Of a DNA stretch of 61,074 bases, positions 25,911 to 33,960 are shown one piece after another. The notes under the pieces are model-generated. The model did not search any database and was not told where the DNA came from. It saw only the letters and a list, made by a program, of their open reading frames with translations. Each line of letters begins with the position of its first letter. Position 1 is the first letter of the stretch. The translations under genes and the position numbers were made by a program. This stretch comes from VFJJ01 sp031362415 (lineage in GTDB: Bacteria; Actinomycetota; Acidimicrobiia; IMCC26256; VFJJ01), in NCBI GenBank assembly GCA_031362415.1, contig JANLSK010000149.1, positions 1-61,074 of the forward strand. The letters are read 5' to 3'.

Positions 25911-27200
25911 ATGACGACCATGGACGCGCGCAGCAGGGCCGAGGCCGAGGCCGAGGCGTACAACCCCTACGACGCGGCGTTCCTCGAGCGCGAGTTCGAG
26001 GTGTACGACATCCTCCGCGCCGAGCTCCCGATCGCTCGGACCGAGGCGATCACGGCCATGGGTGCGCCCGGATCGTGGGTGCTCACCCGCTACGACCAGT
26101 CGTGCGACTTCCTCCAGGATCACGCCAGCTTCTCCAACCAGTCGAACGTGTATCCGGTGCGGCCGTGGATACCGCAAGCCATCGACCCGCCGGCGCACAG
26201 CGCGTACCGGCGGATCATGAACCCGTGGTTCACCGTCGACGAGATGCGCCATCTCGAGCCGCACCTCGAGAAGTTCGCCGACGAGCTCGTCGACACCATG
26301 CTCGACCAGGGTGACGAGTTCGATTTCGTGGCCGCGTTCGCCGATCCGTTCCCCACGGTCATCTTCTGCCAGCTCGCCGGGTTCCCGCTCGACGACTACG
26401 AGCAGATCATGAACTGGAAGAACACGCTGATGCACTGCGCCGACGGTCACGCTCGCGGCTTCGAGCTCGCCGCCGAGCTGGCGCGTGAGCTCGGCCACGA
26501 GGTCTCGGGGTCGCGCCTCACACCCGAGGCCGAGCTCGCCGTGCGTGCCGGGGTCGGTCAACGCATCTACGCGTACCTGGCCGACCTCATCGACCGTCGC
26601 CGGGCCGAGCCGGCCGACGACATGATCACCAAGCTGCTCGCCGCCTCCTATGAAGGGGAGCGCCCGCTCACCCAGGAGGAGCTCGAGGACACGCTCTTCC
26701 TCTTCTACATGGCCGGTCTCGACACGGTGGCGTCGGCACTGGGCCTGATCGTGCAGACGTTCGCCGCCAACCCCGAGAAGCGTCGCGAGTTCATCGAGCT
26801 GATGGAAGACCCCGAGCGCGTCGGTCCCGCCGTCGAGGAGCTGATCCGCTACCACGCCATCGTGCTGCTCCCTCGGCGGGTGACCCACGACGTCACCTTC
26901 CACGGCACCGAGTTCGCGCAGGGAGCGCAGGTGCTGTGCCCCACCATGGCCGCCAACCGCGACGCCGAGGAGTTCGCCGACCCCGACGAGCTGGTGTACG
27001 ACCGCACGCCCAACCGCCATCTCGGGTTCGGGCTGGGCCCGCACCGCTGCATCGGGATCCACCTGGCGCGACGCGAAGTGCGGATTGCCCTCCAGGCCTT
27101 TCACCGCAAGCTCCCCGACTATCACCTCGATCCCGAACGTCGGGCCGAGGCCTTCGGTGGCATGAAGGGCCTCGCCGCGTTGCCCCTGGTCAAGGGATGA
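25911..27200 (+). CDS. cytochrome P450
   Basis: A 429-residue soluble bacterial P450 monooxygenase. The I-helix oxygen-binding motif is AGLDT (268-272), the K-helix ExxR is Glu310-Arg313, and the heme loop is FGLGPHRCIGIHLARRE with Cys380 as the proximal ligand. Hydroxylates a hydrophobic substrate with electrons from a ferredoxin. The ferredoxin gene overlaps its stop (ATGA), a typical redox partner arrangement; no ferredoxin reductase is adjacent. The ATG at 25911 is preferred; a second Met follows three codons later. Substrate class is not readable, but neighbours point to terpenoid or lipid metabolism. Confidence 0.94.
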   Translation: MTTMDARSRAEAEAEAYNPYDAAFLEREFEVYDILRAELPIARTEAITAMGAPGSWVLTRYDQSCDFLQDHASFSNQSNVYPVRPWIPQAIDPPAHSAYRRIMNPWFTVDEMRHLEPHLEKFADELVDTMLDQGDEFDFVAAFADPFPTVIFCQLAGFPLDDYEQIMNWKNTLMHCADGHARGFELAAELARELGHEVSGSRLTPEAELAVRAGVGQRIYAYLADLIDRRRAEPADDMITKLLAASYEGERPLTQEELEDTLFLFYMAGLDTVASALGLIVQTFAANPEKRREFIELMEDPERVGPAVEELIRYHAIVLLPRRVTHDVTFHGTEFAQGAQVLCPTMAANRDAEEFADPDELVYDRTPNRHLGFGLGPHRCIGIHLARREVRIALQAFHRKLPDYHLDPERRAEAFGGMKGLAALPLVKG

Positions 27201-27451
27201 CGGGGGCGTTGATGCGGGTCGAGCTCGACAGCGGGCGCTGCCAGGGTCACGGCCAGTGCGCCATGGCCGCGCCCGAGGTGTTCGCCTTCGACGACCAGGG
27301 TTTCGCCGTCCTCCAGATCCACGACGTGCCCGTCGAGCTGGCCGACAAGGTCCGCTCAGCCGCACTGCGCTGTCCCGAACGGGCCATCTCCATCACGCAG
27401 GAGACCTTCGGCACTCGGCCTGTCGGGCTTGGCGAGGCCATGCGTCCCTGA
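27197..27451 (+). CDS. P450-associated [3Fe-4S] ferredoxin
   Basis: An 84-residue ferredoxin. It has three cluster Cys residues, Cys15, Cys21 and Cys59, in CQGHGQC and CP; the position that would be a fourth Cys is His18, which is the pattern of [3Fe-4S] ferredoxins serving actinobacterial P450s. ATG 27197 overlaps the P450 stop, so both are made together. The tail after residue 70 is not conserved. Directly after its stop lies a truncated regulatory gene. Confidence 0.9.
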   Translation: MTGALMRVELDSGRCQGHGQCAMAAPEVFAFDDQGFAVLQIHDVPVELADKVRSAALRCPERAISITQETFGTRPVGLGEAMRP

Positions 27452-27951
27452 AGGAGCAGACGCCAGCGATCTCGGATGTCGGCGTACGAGGACGGGCACA
27501 CCTTTCCCAAGCTCGACACCCTCGAGCGGATCGCTCGGGCGGCCGACGCGGAGCTGGCCCTCGTACCCCGGGGCAGCGAGCGCGTCGCCCGTCAGTTCGA
27601 GCTCGTTCGCGAAGCGGTCGAGGCCGGGGACTGGTCGCGGTCGTTGAGGCTCGTGGCTGAACTCGTCGCCTGGGTCCGCACCGACATGGTCGGCGCTCAT
27701 TGCCTCAACGTGATCCCGGCTTCGTCGGAGATCGTCGTTGGGACGCTCTGATCGGCGGCGTGGCCGAGTTGCTGGCAGCTGAGCTCGACATCCCGATCCC
27801 GAGCTGGGCGAGCGGTCCGGGCCGCTTCCTCGATCAGGTGTGGTTCTACACCAGCCTGAGGTCGTTGTGGCCGTATGTGCTCGTCACGACGCCGGCTGCG
27901 CTGGCGTCTCGTGGAGTCATGCTCAGCGCCGACTCGTTGGCGAGCGTGTGA
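27452..27951 (+). pseudogene. truncated, frameshifted HTH (XRE-like) regulator
   Basis: Remains of an antitoxin-like helix-turn-helix gene. The first fragment (from about 27464) begins in the recognition-helix end of an XRE domain (SAYEDGHTFPKLDTLERIARAADAE split over two stretches); the preceding helices are missing and the sequence abuts the ferredoxin stop. After about residue 70 the reading frame shifts near 27690, and the second fragment (RRWDALIGGVAELLAAEL to the stop at 27951) continues in another frame with the C-terminal domain typical of these proteins. One indel plus an N-terminal deletion inactivates it. It precedes a nucleotidyltransferase remnant by 3 bases. Confidence 0.65.
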
Positions 27952-27954
27952 TCC

Positions 27955-28466
27955 GTGGATCGGGACCAGATCCTGCAGTTGCTCCACGAGCTGGGCGATC
28001 GGCTCGACGGTCGGGGCGTGCGCGGCGAGATGTTCCTGGTCGGGGGCGCGGCCATGGCGTTGGCGTACTCGACCCGGCGCTCAACCGCTGATCTCGACGC
28101 GGTCTTCGAACCGAAGTTGCCGATCTATGAGGTGGCCGAGGCGATGGGCCGAGAGCACGGTCTGACGCCCGCATGGCTGAACGACGCGGTGATGGGCTTT
28201 CTGCCGGGTCCCGACCCGAACGCCGGGTTCTGTTCGACATCCCGGGGCTTCGGGTCACAATCGCCTCGCCCCGCTACCTGCTGGCGATGAAGCTGATGGC
28301 GAGTCGCGTCGAGCGCGACGAGGACGACCTTCGGCTCCTGATCGGGCTGTGCGGCATCCGCTCGGCCGGCGAAGCTCTGGAGCTCCTCGAGCGAACCTAC
28401 GGCGCACACCCGATCGAGCCCAGGGTCGAGTACCTCCTCGCCGAGCTTCTCGGCGAGGGCTCCTGA
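27955..28466 (+). pseudogene. frameshifted nucleotidyltransferase-fold (DUF6036-like) protein
   Basis: A toxin-type nucleotidyltransferase of about 170 residues, interrupted once. The first part (GTG 27955) has the fold's GG motif FLVGGAAMALAY and the acidic STADLDAVF. Around 28224 one C seems to be lost: the frame reads GPDPNAGFC, while inserting one C gives GPDPNARVLFDIPGL and runs on in the frame that ends at 28466 with LLAMKLMASRVERDEDDLRLL. Both halves look otherwise conserved, so the loss is recent or a sequencing error. With the HTH remnant upstream it was probably an AbiEii/MNT-like toxin-antitoxin module. Confidence 0.7.
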
Positions 28467-28611
28467 GGCTGAACGAGTTCGATCGGATGCGTTCGAGGCG
28501 CGCGCATCGAGACGCCGCAAGAAAAGAACGAAGTTGCACAACAACATGACATTCAAGCTTGAGGCAGCGTCTCCGCAGCTCAGCGAGGTAGTGGGCCCCA
28601 AAAACTGTCTC

Positions 28612-29733
28612 TCAAGGGGCGACGGTTTCGGGGGTGAGGAACCCGGTCGGACGGTAGACGCCGATGAGCATGTTCTCGTGCATGCCGTAGCCCACCTCGC
28701 CGGTGGCCGTCTCGAACCGGCACAGGGTCTCGTTGAGGATGGCGTAGCGGCGTCGTTCCTCGGGATCGCTCAGATCGTGGGTGAGGCCCTCGACCTTGAG
28801 GGGGCCCTGGTACACGCCGTGGCCCCAGGTCCCGTCGTTCACGTAGCCCGAGCCGGCCGCCAGGTACAGGGTGCGCAGCGGGGTGTTCCTCACCACGATG
28901 GGCGTACCATCGGGGGCCGATGTGCGCACCGTGGCGCCGCTCATCTCCCGGGTGCCCGAGTGGTACTCCATGTCGATCTCGGGCCGGCCCAGCTCCTCGT
29001 TGGGCCGGTTCTGATCGACGTTCCAGACCCGGGCGGCCTCTTCGACGTGGCGGTGCCCGTCGGCGTCCTGGTCGACCTGGACCTTGATCATGTGGTCGTC
29101 GAACTGCATCGGCAGCCAGTCGTGGCGGAAGCCGTAGCCGTCGGCCTGTTGGCGGGCCCGGATACCCGGGGCCTCCCGTTCGCCGACGGGGCGAACGCCC
29201 CACGATCGGTCTCGGGCGCCCTTCCACAGGTCGGGGGTCACGTCGAAGGTGCGGCCGGCGACGCTGAGGCGGCCTTCCCACACGCCCACCTGCGCGTAGC
29301 GGCTCACGTCCTGGATGACCCGGCCGTACTGGCGGCTGAACGTCTTGGGCTCCTCCAACGCGGAGACGCTCCCGGTGAAGGTGAGGTCGGCTTCGAGCCC
29401 CCAGTCGTTGGGGGCACAGCGGATTCGGAGCCGCTCCAGCCCCTTCAGAACCTCGACCGAGAGCGGCCCGACCGAGGTGTCGAGCCGATCTGAGCCCAGC
29501 TCGCGTGACGATCGCACGGTGAACTGCTCGTGCCCGAGCGACACGGTGATGAACGCGTCGGTCACGCCCAGGTTCGGATACTGACCGAGGCCGGTGATGA
29601 CGAAGAGCTCGTCGCTGCTGGCGTGCATGTTGAAGTAGTAACGATCGTAAAAATTGCGATCTGAGGTGCCCACGTGGTCGAAGGTCTCCGACGTCTGGTG
29701 GGCGAGGAACTCGTCGAACGGGCTGAGCGGCAT
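28612..29733 (-). CDS. lipocalin-like (AttH/CrtC-type, DUF7064/7065-like) protein, copy 2
   Basis: A 373-residue close paralogue of the protein at 8347-9531. Shared stretches include GTSDRNFYDRYYFNMH, GLGQYPNLG, LDTSVGP, GVWEG and ARDRSWGVRPVGE with an APGI following. No signal peptide is present. Start at 29733 is preceded by GGGAAGG at about 10 bases and a TAGGGT -10 box at 29784-29779 on the minus strand. It is divergent from an amidohydrolase gene. A hydrophobic ligand is inferred from the family only. Confidence 0.72.
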   Translation of the reverse strand: MPLSPFDEFLAHQTSETFDHVGTSDRNFYDRYYFNMHASSDELFVITGLGQYPNLGVTDAFITVSLGHEQFTVRSSRELGSDRLDTSVGPLSVEVLKGLERLRIRCAPNDWGLEADLTFTGSVSALEEPKTFSRQYGRVIQDVSRYAQVGVWEGRLSVAGRTFDVTPDLWKGARDRSWGVRPVGEREAPGIRARQQADGYGFRHDWLPMQFDDHMIKVQVDQDADGHRHVEEAARVWNVDQNRPNEELGRPEIDMEYHSGTREMSGATVRTSAPDGTPIVVRNTPLRTLYLAAGSGYVNDGTWGHGVYQGPLKVEGLTHDLSDPEERRRYAILNETLCRFETATGEVGYGMHENMLIGVYRPTGFLTPETVAP

Positions 29734-29778
29734 CGCTGGACCTTCCCGAGAGCAACGTGGCGGCGGGTGATGTCGCGC

Positions 29779-29784
29779 ACCCTA
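29779..29784 (-). promoter_or_regulatory. -10 box TAGGGT for lipocalin-like copy 2
   Basis: On the minus strand TAGGGT lies 46 bases before ATG 29733; the leader would be about 39 bases with a GGAAGG ribosome binding site. Confidence 0.4.
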
Positions 29785-29889
29785 TCGAGTCGACGGTCGT
29801 CCGGGCCGGGCCCGCACAGTCTGCGGCGTGGTGAGCCGGGCGTGGTGACCCGGACGTGGGGCGACGGGCGCCCCGTCGGCGCCTGCCGG

Positions 29890-29895
29890 TAGCGT
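29890..29895 (+). promoter_or_regulatory. -10 box TAGCGT, leaderless amidohydrolase start
   Basis: TAGCGT ends 8 bases before GTG 29903. Confidence 0.5.
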
Positions 29896-29902
29896 CGGGC
29901 CG

Positions 29903-31336
29903 GTGACGATCGAGTACGTATCGACCGACGAGGTGGCGCGCATCCGGGCCCAGCTCGGCCATCCCGTCATCGACAACGACGGCCACATCATCGAGTACCT
30001 GCCGCTCGTGCGCGACATCATCGTCGACCTCGCCGGCGAGTCGGTGGCCGCCCGCTTCGACCGCGTCGTCGACGGCGGGCGCTCCACCCAGCTCCTCGGC
30101 CCGGCCGATCGACGGGCCCTGGGTCTGGTGCGCAACGCCTGGTGGGGGATTCCCACGGCGAACACGCTCGACCGGGCCACGGCGATGCTGCCCGAGCTCA
30201 TGTACCGCCGCCTCGACGAGATGGGCATCGACGTCGCGTTCTTGTACCCCACCTACGGCCTGGTGGCCATCCACCTCGGTGACGACGAGCTGCGCCAGGT
30301 GACGGCTCGGGCGTTCAACACGTATCTGGCCGAGGTCTACGAGCCGTACCGCGACCGGTTGATCCCCGTGGCCTGCATCCCCACGTTCACGCCCGAGGAG
30401 GCGGTGGCCGAGCTCGACCATGCCGTGGACGTGCTCGGCCTGCGGGCCGCCATGATGGGCGGGGCCGTCCCCCGGCCCATTCCCGAGCACACCGGACCGG
30501 CGGCTCGATGGATGGACGGTCTGGGTCACGGCTCGCCGTACGACTATGCGCCGCTGTGGGACCGCTGCGTCTCGCTCGGGGTCTCACCCACGTTCCACTC
30601 CAGCGGGGCCGGCTGGGGCTCGCGCACATCGCCCACGAATTACGTGTACAACCACATCGGGAACTTCGCTGCGGCCGGTGAGTTGTGCGCTCGATCCCTG
30701 TTGTTCGGCGGCGTCCCGATGCGCTGGCCCGAGCTGCGCTTCGCGTTCCTCGAGGGGGGCGCCGCGTGGGCCTGCAACCTCTACAGCGATGTGCTCGGCC
30801 ATTTCGACAAGCGGAACGCCTCGGCGATCGGACGCTACGACCCGTCCGCCCTCGACCATGAGTTGCTGGCGTCGATGTTCGCCCGCCACGCACGAGGACG
30901 TGTCCACGATCGCTTGGCGCGCCTCGACGAGGGCCTGGGGATGCTGTCGGAGCCCATCGTCGGCGACGATCCCGTCGACGAGTTCGCCGAATCGCTCGTG
31001 GGCTCGGCCGACGACATCCGCACCATCTTCACCGAACGGTTCTTCTTCGGCTGTGAGGCCGACGACCCGATGGCGGCCATGGCCTTCGACACGAGGCTGA
31101 ACCCGCTCGCGGCCCGATTGCCGGCCATCTTCGCGAGCGACATCGGGCACTGGGACGTCCCCGACTTTCGCCATGTGCTCTCCGAGGCGTGGGAGCTCGT
31201 CGAGCACGGCCACCTCGACGGCGCCGACTTCAAGGCGTTCACGTTCGAGAACCCCGTCGCCTTGTGGGCGGGGACGAACCCGGAGTTCTTCGCGGGCACC
31301 GTCGTCGAGGATGCCGTGCGCCAGCACCTGGCCTGA
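29903..31336 (+). CDS. amidohydrolase-2 family (ACMSD-like) protein
   Basis: A 477-residue metal-dependent hydrolase or decarboxylase of the amidohydrolase_2 family. The N-terminal metal motif is VIDNDGHIIE (residues about 23-32), the D-x-D-G-H form common in actinobacterial members; later conserved sites are PTFHSSG, FLEGGAAW and the final metal Asp in FASDIGHWDVPD. Family members cleave carboxyl or amide groups from aromatic or lipid substrates. It is longer than ACMSD (about 330 residues). It runs divergently from a lipocalin-like gene and may share its pathway. Confidence 0.82.
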   Translation: MTIEYVSTDEVARIRAQLGHPVIDNDGHIIEYLPLVRDIIVDLAGESVAARFDRVVDGGRSTQLLGPADRRALGLVRNAWWGIPTANTLDRATAMLPELMYRRLDEMGIDVAFLYPTYGLVAIHLGDDELRQVTARAFNTYLAEVYEPYRDRLIPVACIPTFTPEEAVAELDHAVDVLGLRAAMMGGAVPRPIPEHTGPAARWMDGLGHGSPYDYAPLWDRCVSLGVSPTFHSSGAGWGSRTSPTNYVYNHIGNFAAAGELCARSLLFGGVPMRWPELRFAFLEGGAAWACNLYSDVLGHFDKRNASAIGRYDPSALDHELLASMFARHARGRVHDRLARLDEGLGMLSEPIVGDDPVDEFAESLVGSADDIRTIFTERFFFGCEADDPMAAMAFDTRLNPLAARLPAIFASDIGHWDVPDFRHVLSEAWELVEHGHLDGADFKAFTFENPVALWAGTNPEFFAGTVVEDAVRQHLA

Positions 31337-31372
31337 GCGACCGCGATCCTTCGCTTCCGCCGGTGCTGGGTG

Positions 31373-32245
31373 TCAGCCGGTGATGGTCTTCGACCCCATG
31401 GCTCGCAGCCGGATCGCCGCGCCCGGGCGGAGCTGTCCGACGAGGTCGAGGTCGGCTCGGGTCACCACGGCCACGACGGGATAGCCGCCCGTCGTGCCGC
31501 AGTCGGGTCCGAGGATGATCGGCCGACCGTCGGGTGGGAGCTGGATGGCGCCGGGGATCATCGCCTCGCTCGCCAACTCGTCCGGACGCCGAGCGAGCGC
31601 GGCTCCGTCGAGGCGGACGCCGGTGCGGTCGCAGGCCGTCGAGACCGTCCACACCCGTGACACCAGCTCGTGACGGGCGCCGTCCGACAGCCAATCGTCA
31701 CGCGGGCCGAAGATCACCGCCGCCTCGACGATGTCAGGCAACGGCAGGGTCGGGACCTGCTCGAACCAGGCCGGCCCGAGCCCATCGACGGGCCCGGACC
31801 GGATCACGTCGCCCGCCTGAAGCGGGGGCGGGCCGATGCGCCCGAGCGTGTCGTAGGAACGGGAGCCCAGCACGGGCTCGACGTCGACGCCGCCGCGAAG
31901 CGCCACGGTGAGACGCAACCCGCTGGTGGCCCGGCCGATCCGCAGACGGGCGCCCGCAGGCACGAGCAGGGCCAGGTCCTGGCCGACGGGCGACCCGTCG
32001 ATCCAGGCCGGGCCCCGGGCCCCGGTGAGCGCGACCGTGGTGGCCTCGACGGCTTCGAGCTCGCAGTCGCCCAGCACGATCTCGATCACCGCGGCATGGG
32101 GATCGTTGCCGACGAGCCGGTTGCCCAACCCCCGGGCTCGCTGGTCCCAGGCACCCGCCCGGGCCACGCCCTGATGGCCCCGCCCGAGTCGCCCGTCGTC
32201 CTGGATCGTGGCCAGGCCTCCGAACCGCACGACACGCAGCGTCAC
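31373..32245 (-). CDS. pxpC: 5-oxoprolinase subunit PxpC (biotin-dependent carboxyltransferase-like)
   Basis: A 290-residue PxpC. With PxpA and PxpB it converts 5-oxoproline to glutamate using ATP. Family motifs are GLATIQDDGRLG at the N-terminus, LTGARGPAWIDG, GSRSYDTLGRIG and the C-terminal LGPDCGTTGGYPVVA. GTG 32245 is the first start that gives the family N-terminus; it lies 89 bases after the pxpB stop. That gap is low complexity and remains open in the pxpC frame (encoding a DRERDRHRGRERD-like run), so a longer or fused product is conceivable but unlikely. Last gene of the pxp operon. Confidence 0.9.
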   Translation of the reverse strand: MTLRVVRFGGLATIQDDGRLGRGHQGVARAGAWDQRARGLGNRLVGNDPHAAVIEIVLGDCELEAVEATTVALTGARGPAWIDGSPVGQDLALLVPAGARLRIGRATSGLRLTVALRGGVDVEPVLGSRSYDTLGRIGPPPLQAGDVIRSGPVDGLGPAWFEQVPTLPLPDIVEAAVIFGPRDDWLSDGARHELVSRVWTVSTACDRTGVRLDGAALARRPDELASEAMIPGAIQLPPDGRPIILGPDCGTTGGYPVVAVVTRADLDLVGQLRPGAAIRLRAMGSKTITG

Positions 32246-32333
32246 GGGCGCACCGTCGTCGCTGACGCTGTTGCTGTTGCTGCCGTCACGAGCGCGGTCC
32301 CGCTCACGGCCCCGGTGACGGTCGCGCTCGCGG

Positions 32334-32972
32334 TCACCGTCGTACCGCCCGGAACACGACGTGGTCGCCCAGGCCCAGGAAGCTCGGCGGATCGATCGAG
32401 GGGTCGAAGAGGCACCGCTCCGTGCGTCCGAGCAGCCGCCAGCCCCCCGGCGATGCGGCCGGGTAGATCCCGGTGAACTCACCGGCGATGGCCACGGACC
32501 CGGCCGGGACGCGGGCTCGTGGCGTCGCCAGCCGGGGAACCACGAGCGCCGGGTCGAGACCGGTCAGGTAGGGGAAGCTGCGCGAGAACCCGAGGAACGC
32601 CAGGGTGTAGATGGCCGCGGTGTGACGCTCGATCACCTCGGCCGGTGCGAGCCCGGTCAGGTCGCTCACGTCGTCCAGGTCGACGCCGTCGTAGACGACA
32701 TCGATCTCGTGGAGGCACGGGTCGACGAGGTTCACGTCGCCGAGCTCCAACTCGCCGATCGATCGGGCCAGGCCGGCCACATCGGCCACGTCGGCCAGGC
32801 CGTCGCCGTCGTCGGCCGCTTCGACGTAGAGCGTGCTCGCCCCGGGGACCGACGCCGCGGCGATGCCCGAGGCCTCGACGGCGGTCCGCAGCCGGTGCAC
32901 CTCGTCGATCGTGTCGAGCTCGACGAGCACCCCGCGCTCGCCGTAACGCCGCCAGCGCAGGTCGCCCGTCAC
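32334..32972 (-). CDS. pxpB: 5-oxoprolinase subunit PxpB (KipI-like)
   Basis: A 212-residue PxpB/KipI protein, with a cyclophilin-like C-terminal domain. Typical stretches are RRYGERGVLVELD near the start, HEIDVVYDG, TLAFLGFSRSFPYLTGLDP split around residue 140, VPAGSVAIAGEFTGIYP and GGWRLLGRT. It is an integral part of 5-oxoprolinase. Its GTG start at 32972 overlaps the pxpA stop (GTGA), so the two are translationally coupled. Confidence 0.92.
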   Translation of the reverse strand: MTGDLRWRRYGERGVLVELDTIDEVHRLRTAVEASGIAAASVPGASTLYVEAADDGDGLADVADVAGLARSIGELELGDVNLVDPCLHEIDVVYDGVDLDDVSDLTGLAPAEVIERHTAAIYTLAFLGFSRSFPYLTGLDPALVVPRLATPRARVPAGSVAIAGEFTGIYPAASPGGWRLLGRTERCLFDPSIDPPSFLGLGDHVVFRAVRR

Positions 32973-33715
32973 GGCGTGACGAAGGGCCCCAAGGCGTGGC
33001 CGTGTTCGACGAGCGCCGATCGGACGGCCCGCGCCAGCGCTACCGCGTTGGGTGTGTCGCCGTGCACGCACACCGAGGCAACCGTGGGATCGCTCGCCAG
33101 CGCCAGTGCCTGCGCGGCCACGGCATAGGGGTCGGAGAGCACCGCGGCGGGCTCGGTGCGGGCCACGAGCGAGCCGTCGTCACGCCGGGCCCGATCGGGC
33201 AAGCCCTCGCCCACGGTCGCCAGGCCGTGCTCCCGGGCCGCCTCGACCATCGGCCCCGCCGCCCCGAGCAGAGGCAGCGACGTGTCGAACGCCGCCACCG
33301 CCCGGGCCAGGGCGCCCGCCTGCACAGGATCGCCGTTCACCCGGTGGTAGAGGGCGCCGTGTGCCTTGACGTAGCGGACGCGCGTCCCCGCGGCACGGCA
33401 CAGGGCGTCGAGCGCGCCGAGCTGATAGAGCACGTCGGCCTCGAGAGCCTCGGGCTCGACGTCGATCGTCCGACGACCGAAGCCGACCAGATCGTGATAG
33501 CCCACATGGGCGCCGACCACGACACCTCGGTCGGCGGCCATCGTGACGGTGGTGCGGATGGTCCTCGGATCGCCGGCGTGGAAGCCGCATGCCACGTTGG
33601 CGCTCGTGACGATGTCGAGCATCCCGGCGTCGTCGCCCATCACCCACGAGCCGTAGCTCTCGCCCAGGTCGGCGTTCAGATCGATGATGCGGACGGGTTG
33701 CTCGGACGGGGCCAC
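32969..33715 (-). CDS. pxpA: 5-oxoprolinase subunit PxpA (LamB/YcsF)
   Basis: A 248-residue LamB/YcsF family subunit. Signatures are DLNADLGESYG, TSANVACGFHAGDP, VGAHVGYHD, YVKAHGALYH, and VCVHGDTPNAV close to the C-terminus. 5-Oxoprolinase clears pyroglutamate, a damage product of glutamine. GTG 33715 is the first usable start before the conserved DLNADLGES; the codon for the Val directly before it is GTC. Forms an operon pxpA-pxpB-pxpC on the minus strand. Confidence 0.93.
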   Translation of the reverse strand: MAPSEQPVRIIDLNADLGESYGSWVMGDDAGMLDIVTSANVACGFHAGDPRTIRTTVTMAADRGVVVGAHVGYHDLVGFGRRTIDVEPEALEADVLYQLGALDALCRAAGTRVRYVKAHGALYHRVNGDPVQAGALARAVAAFDTSLPLLGAAGPMVEAAREHGLATVGEGLPDRARRDDGSLVARTEPAAVLSDPYAVAAQALALASDPTVASVCVHGDTPNAVALARAVRSALVEHGHALGPFVTP

Positions 33716-33890
33716 GTGCAGCAGTCTCGCGTCGCCTGCTCGGCGCCGGCCATCGGTGGCGAGCAGTGGTCCGGGAACAGGCGCCCGCCACCAGCGGACC
33801 CCGGGGTGCGCCTGCGATGATGAGGCGTGGTGCATCCCCGTTCCCTCGCCTGCCTCGAACCGATCTCGGTCCGCCTCCCGCCCCTTCTCC

Positions 33891-33918
33891 CGACCGGTTG
33901 CCCAGCCGGCACCGGTCG
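33891..33918. repeat. palindrome CGACCGGT/ACCGGTCG
   Basis: Perfect 8-base arms with a 12-base loop, in the 245-base gap between divergent pxpA and the thiolase-like gene. It could be an operator. The rest of that gap shows no gene. Confidence 0.5.
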
Positions 33919-33960
33919 CGGAGCCATCGTCTGCGTCAACGGCGTCGGCCAGGGCTTGTC

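Noticed and set aside
31373..32482. PxpC extended upstream to an overlapping start inside pxpB
   Set aside because: The added sequence is Arg/Asp repeats and shadow of pxpB; the family N-terminus begins at GTG 32245.
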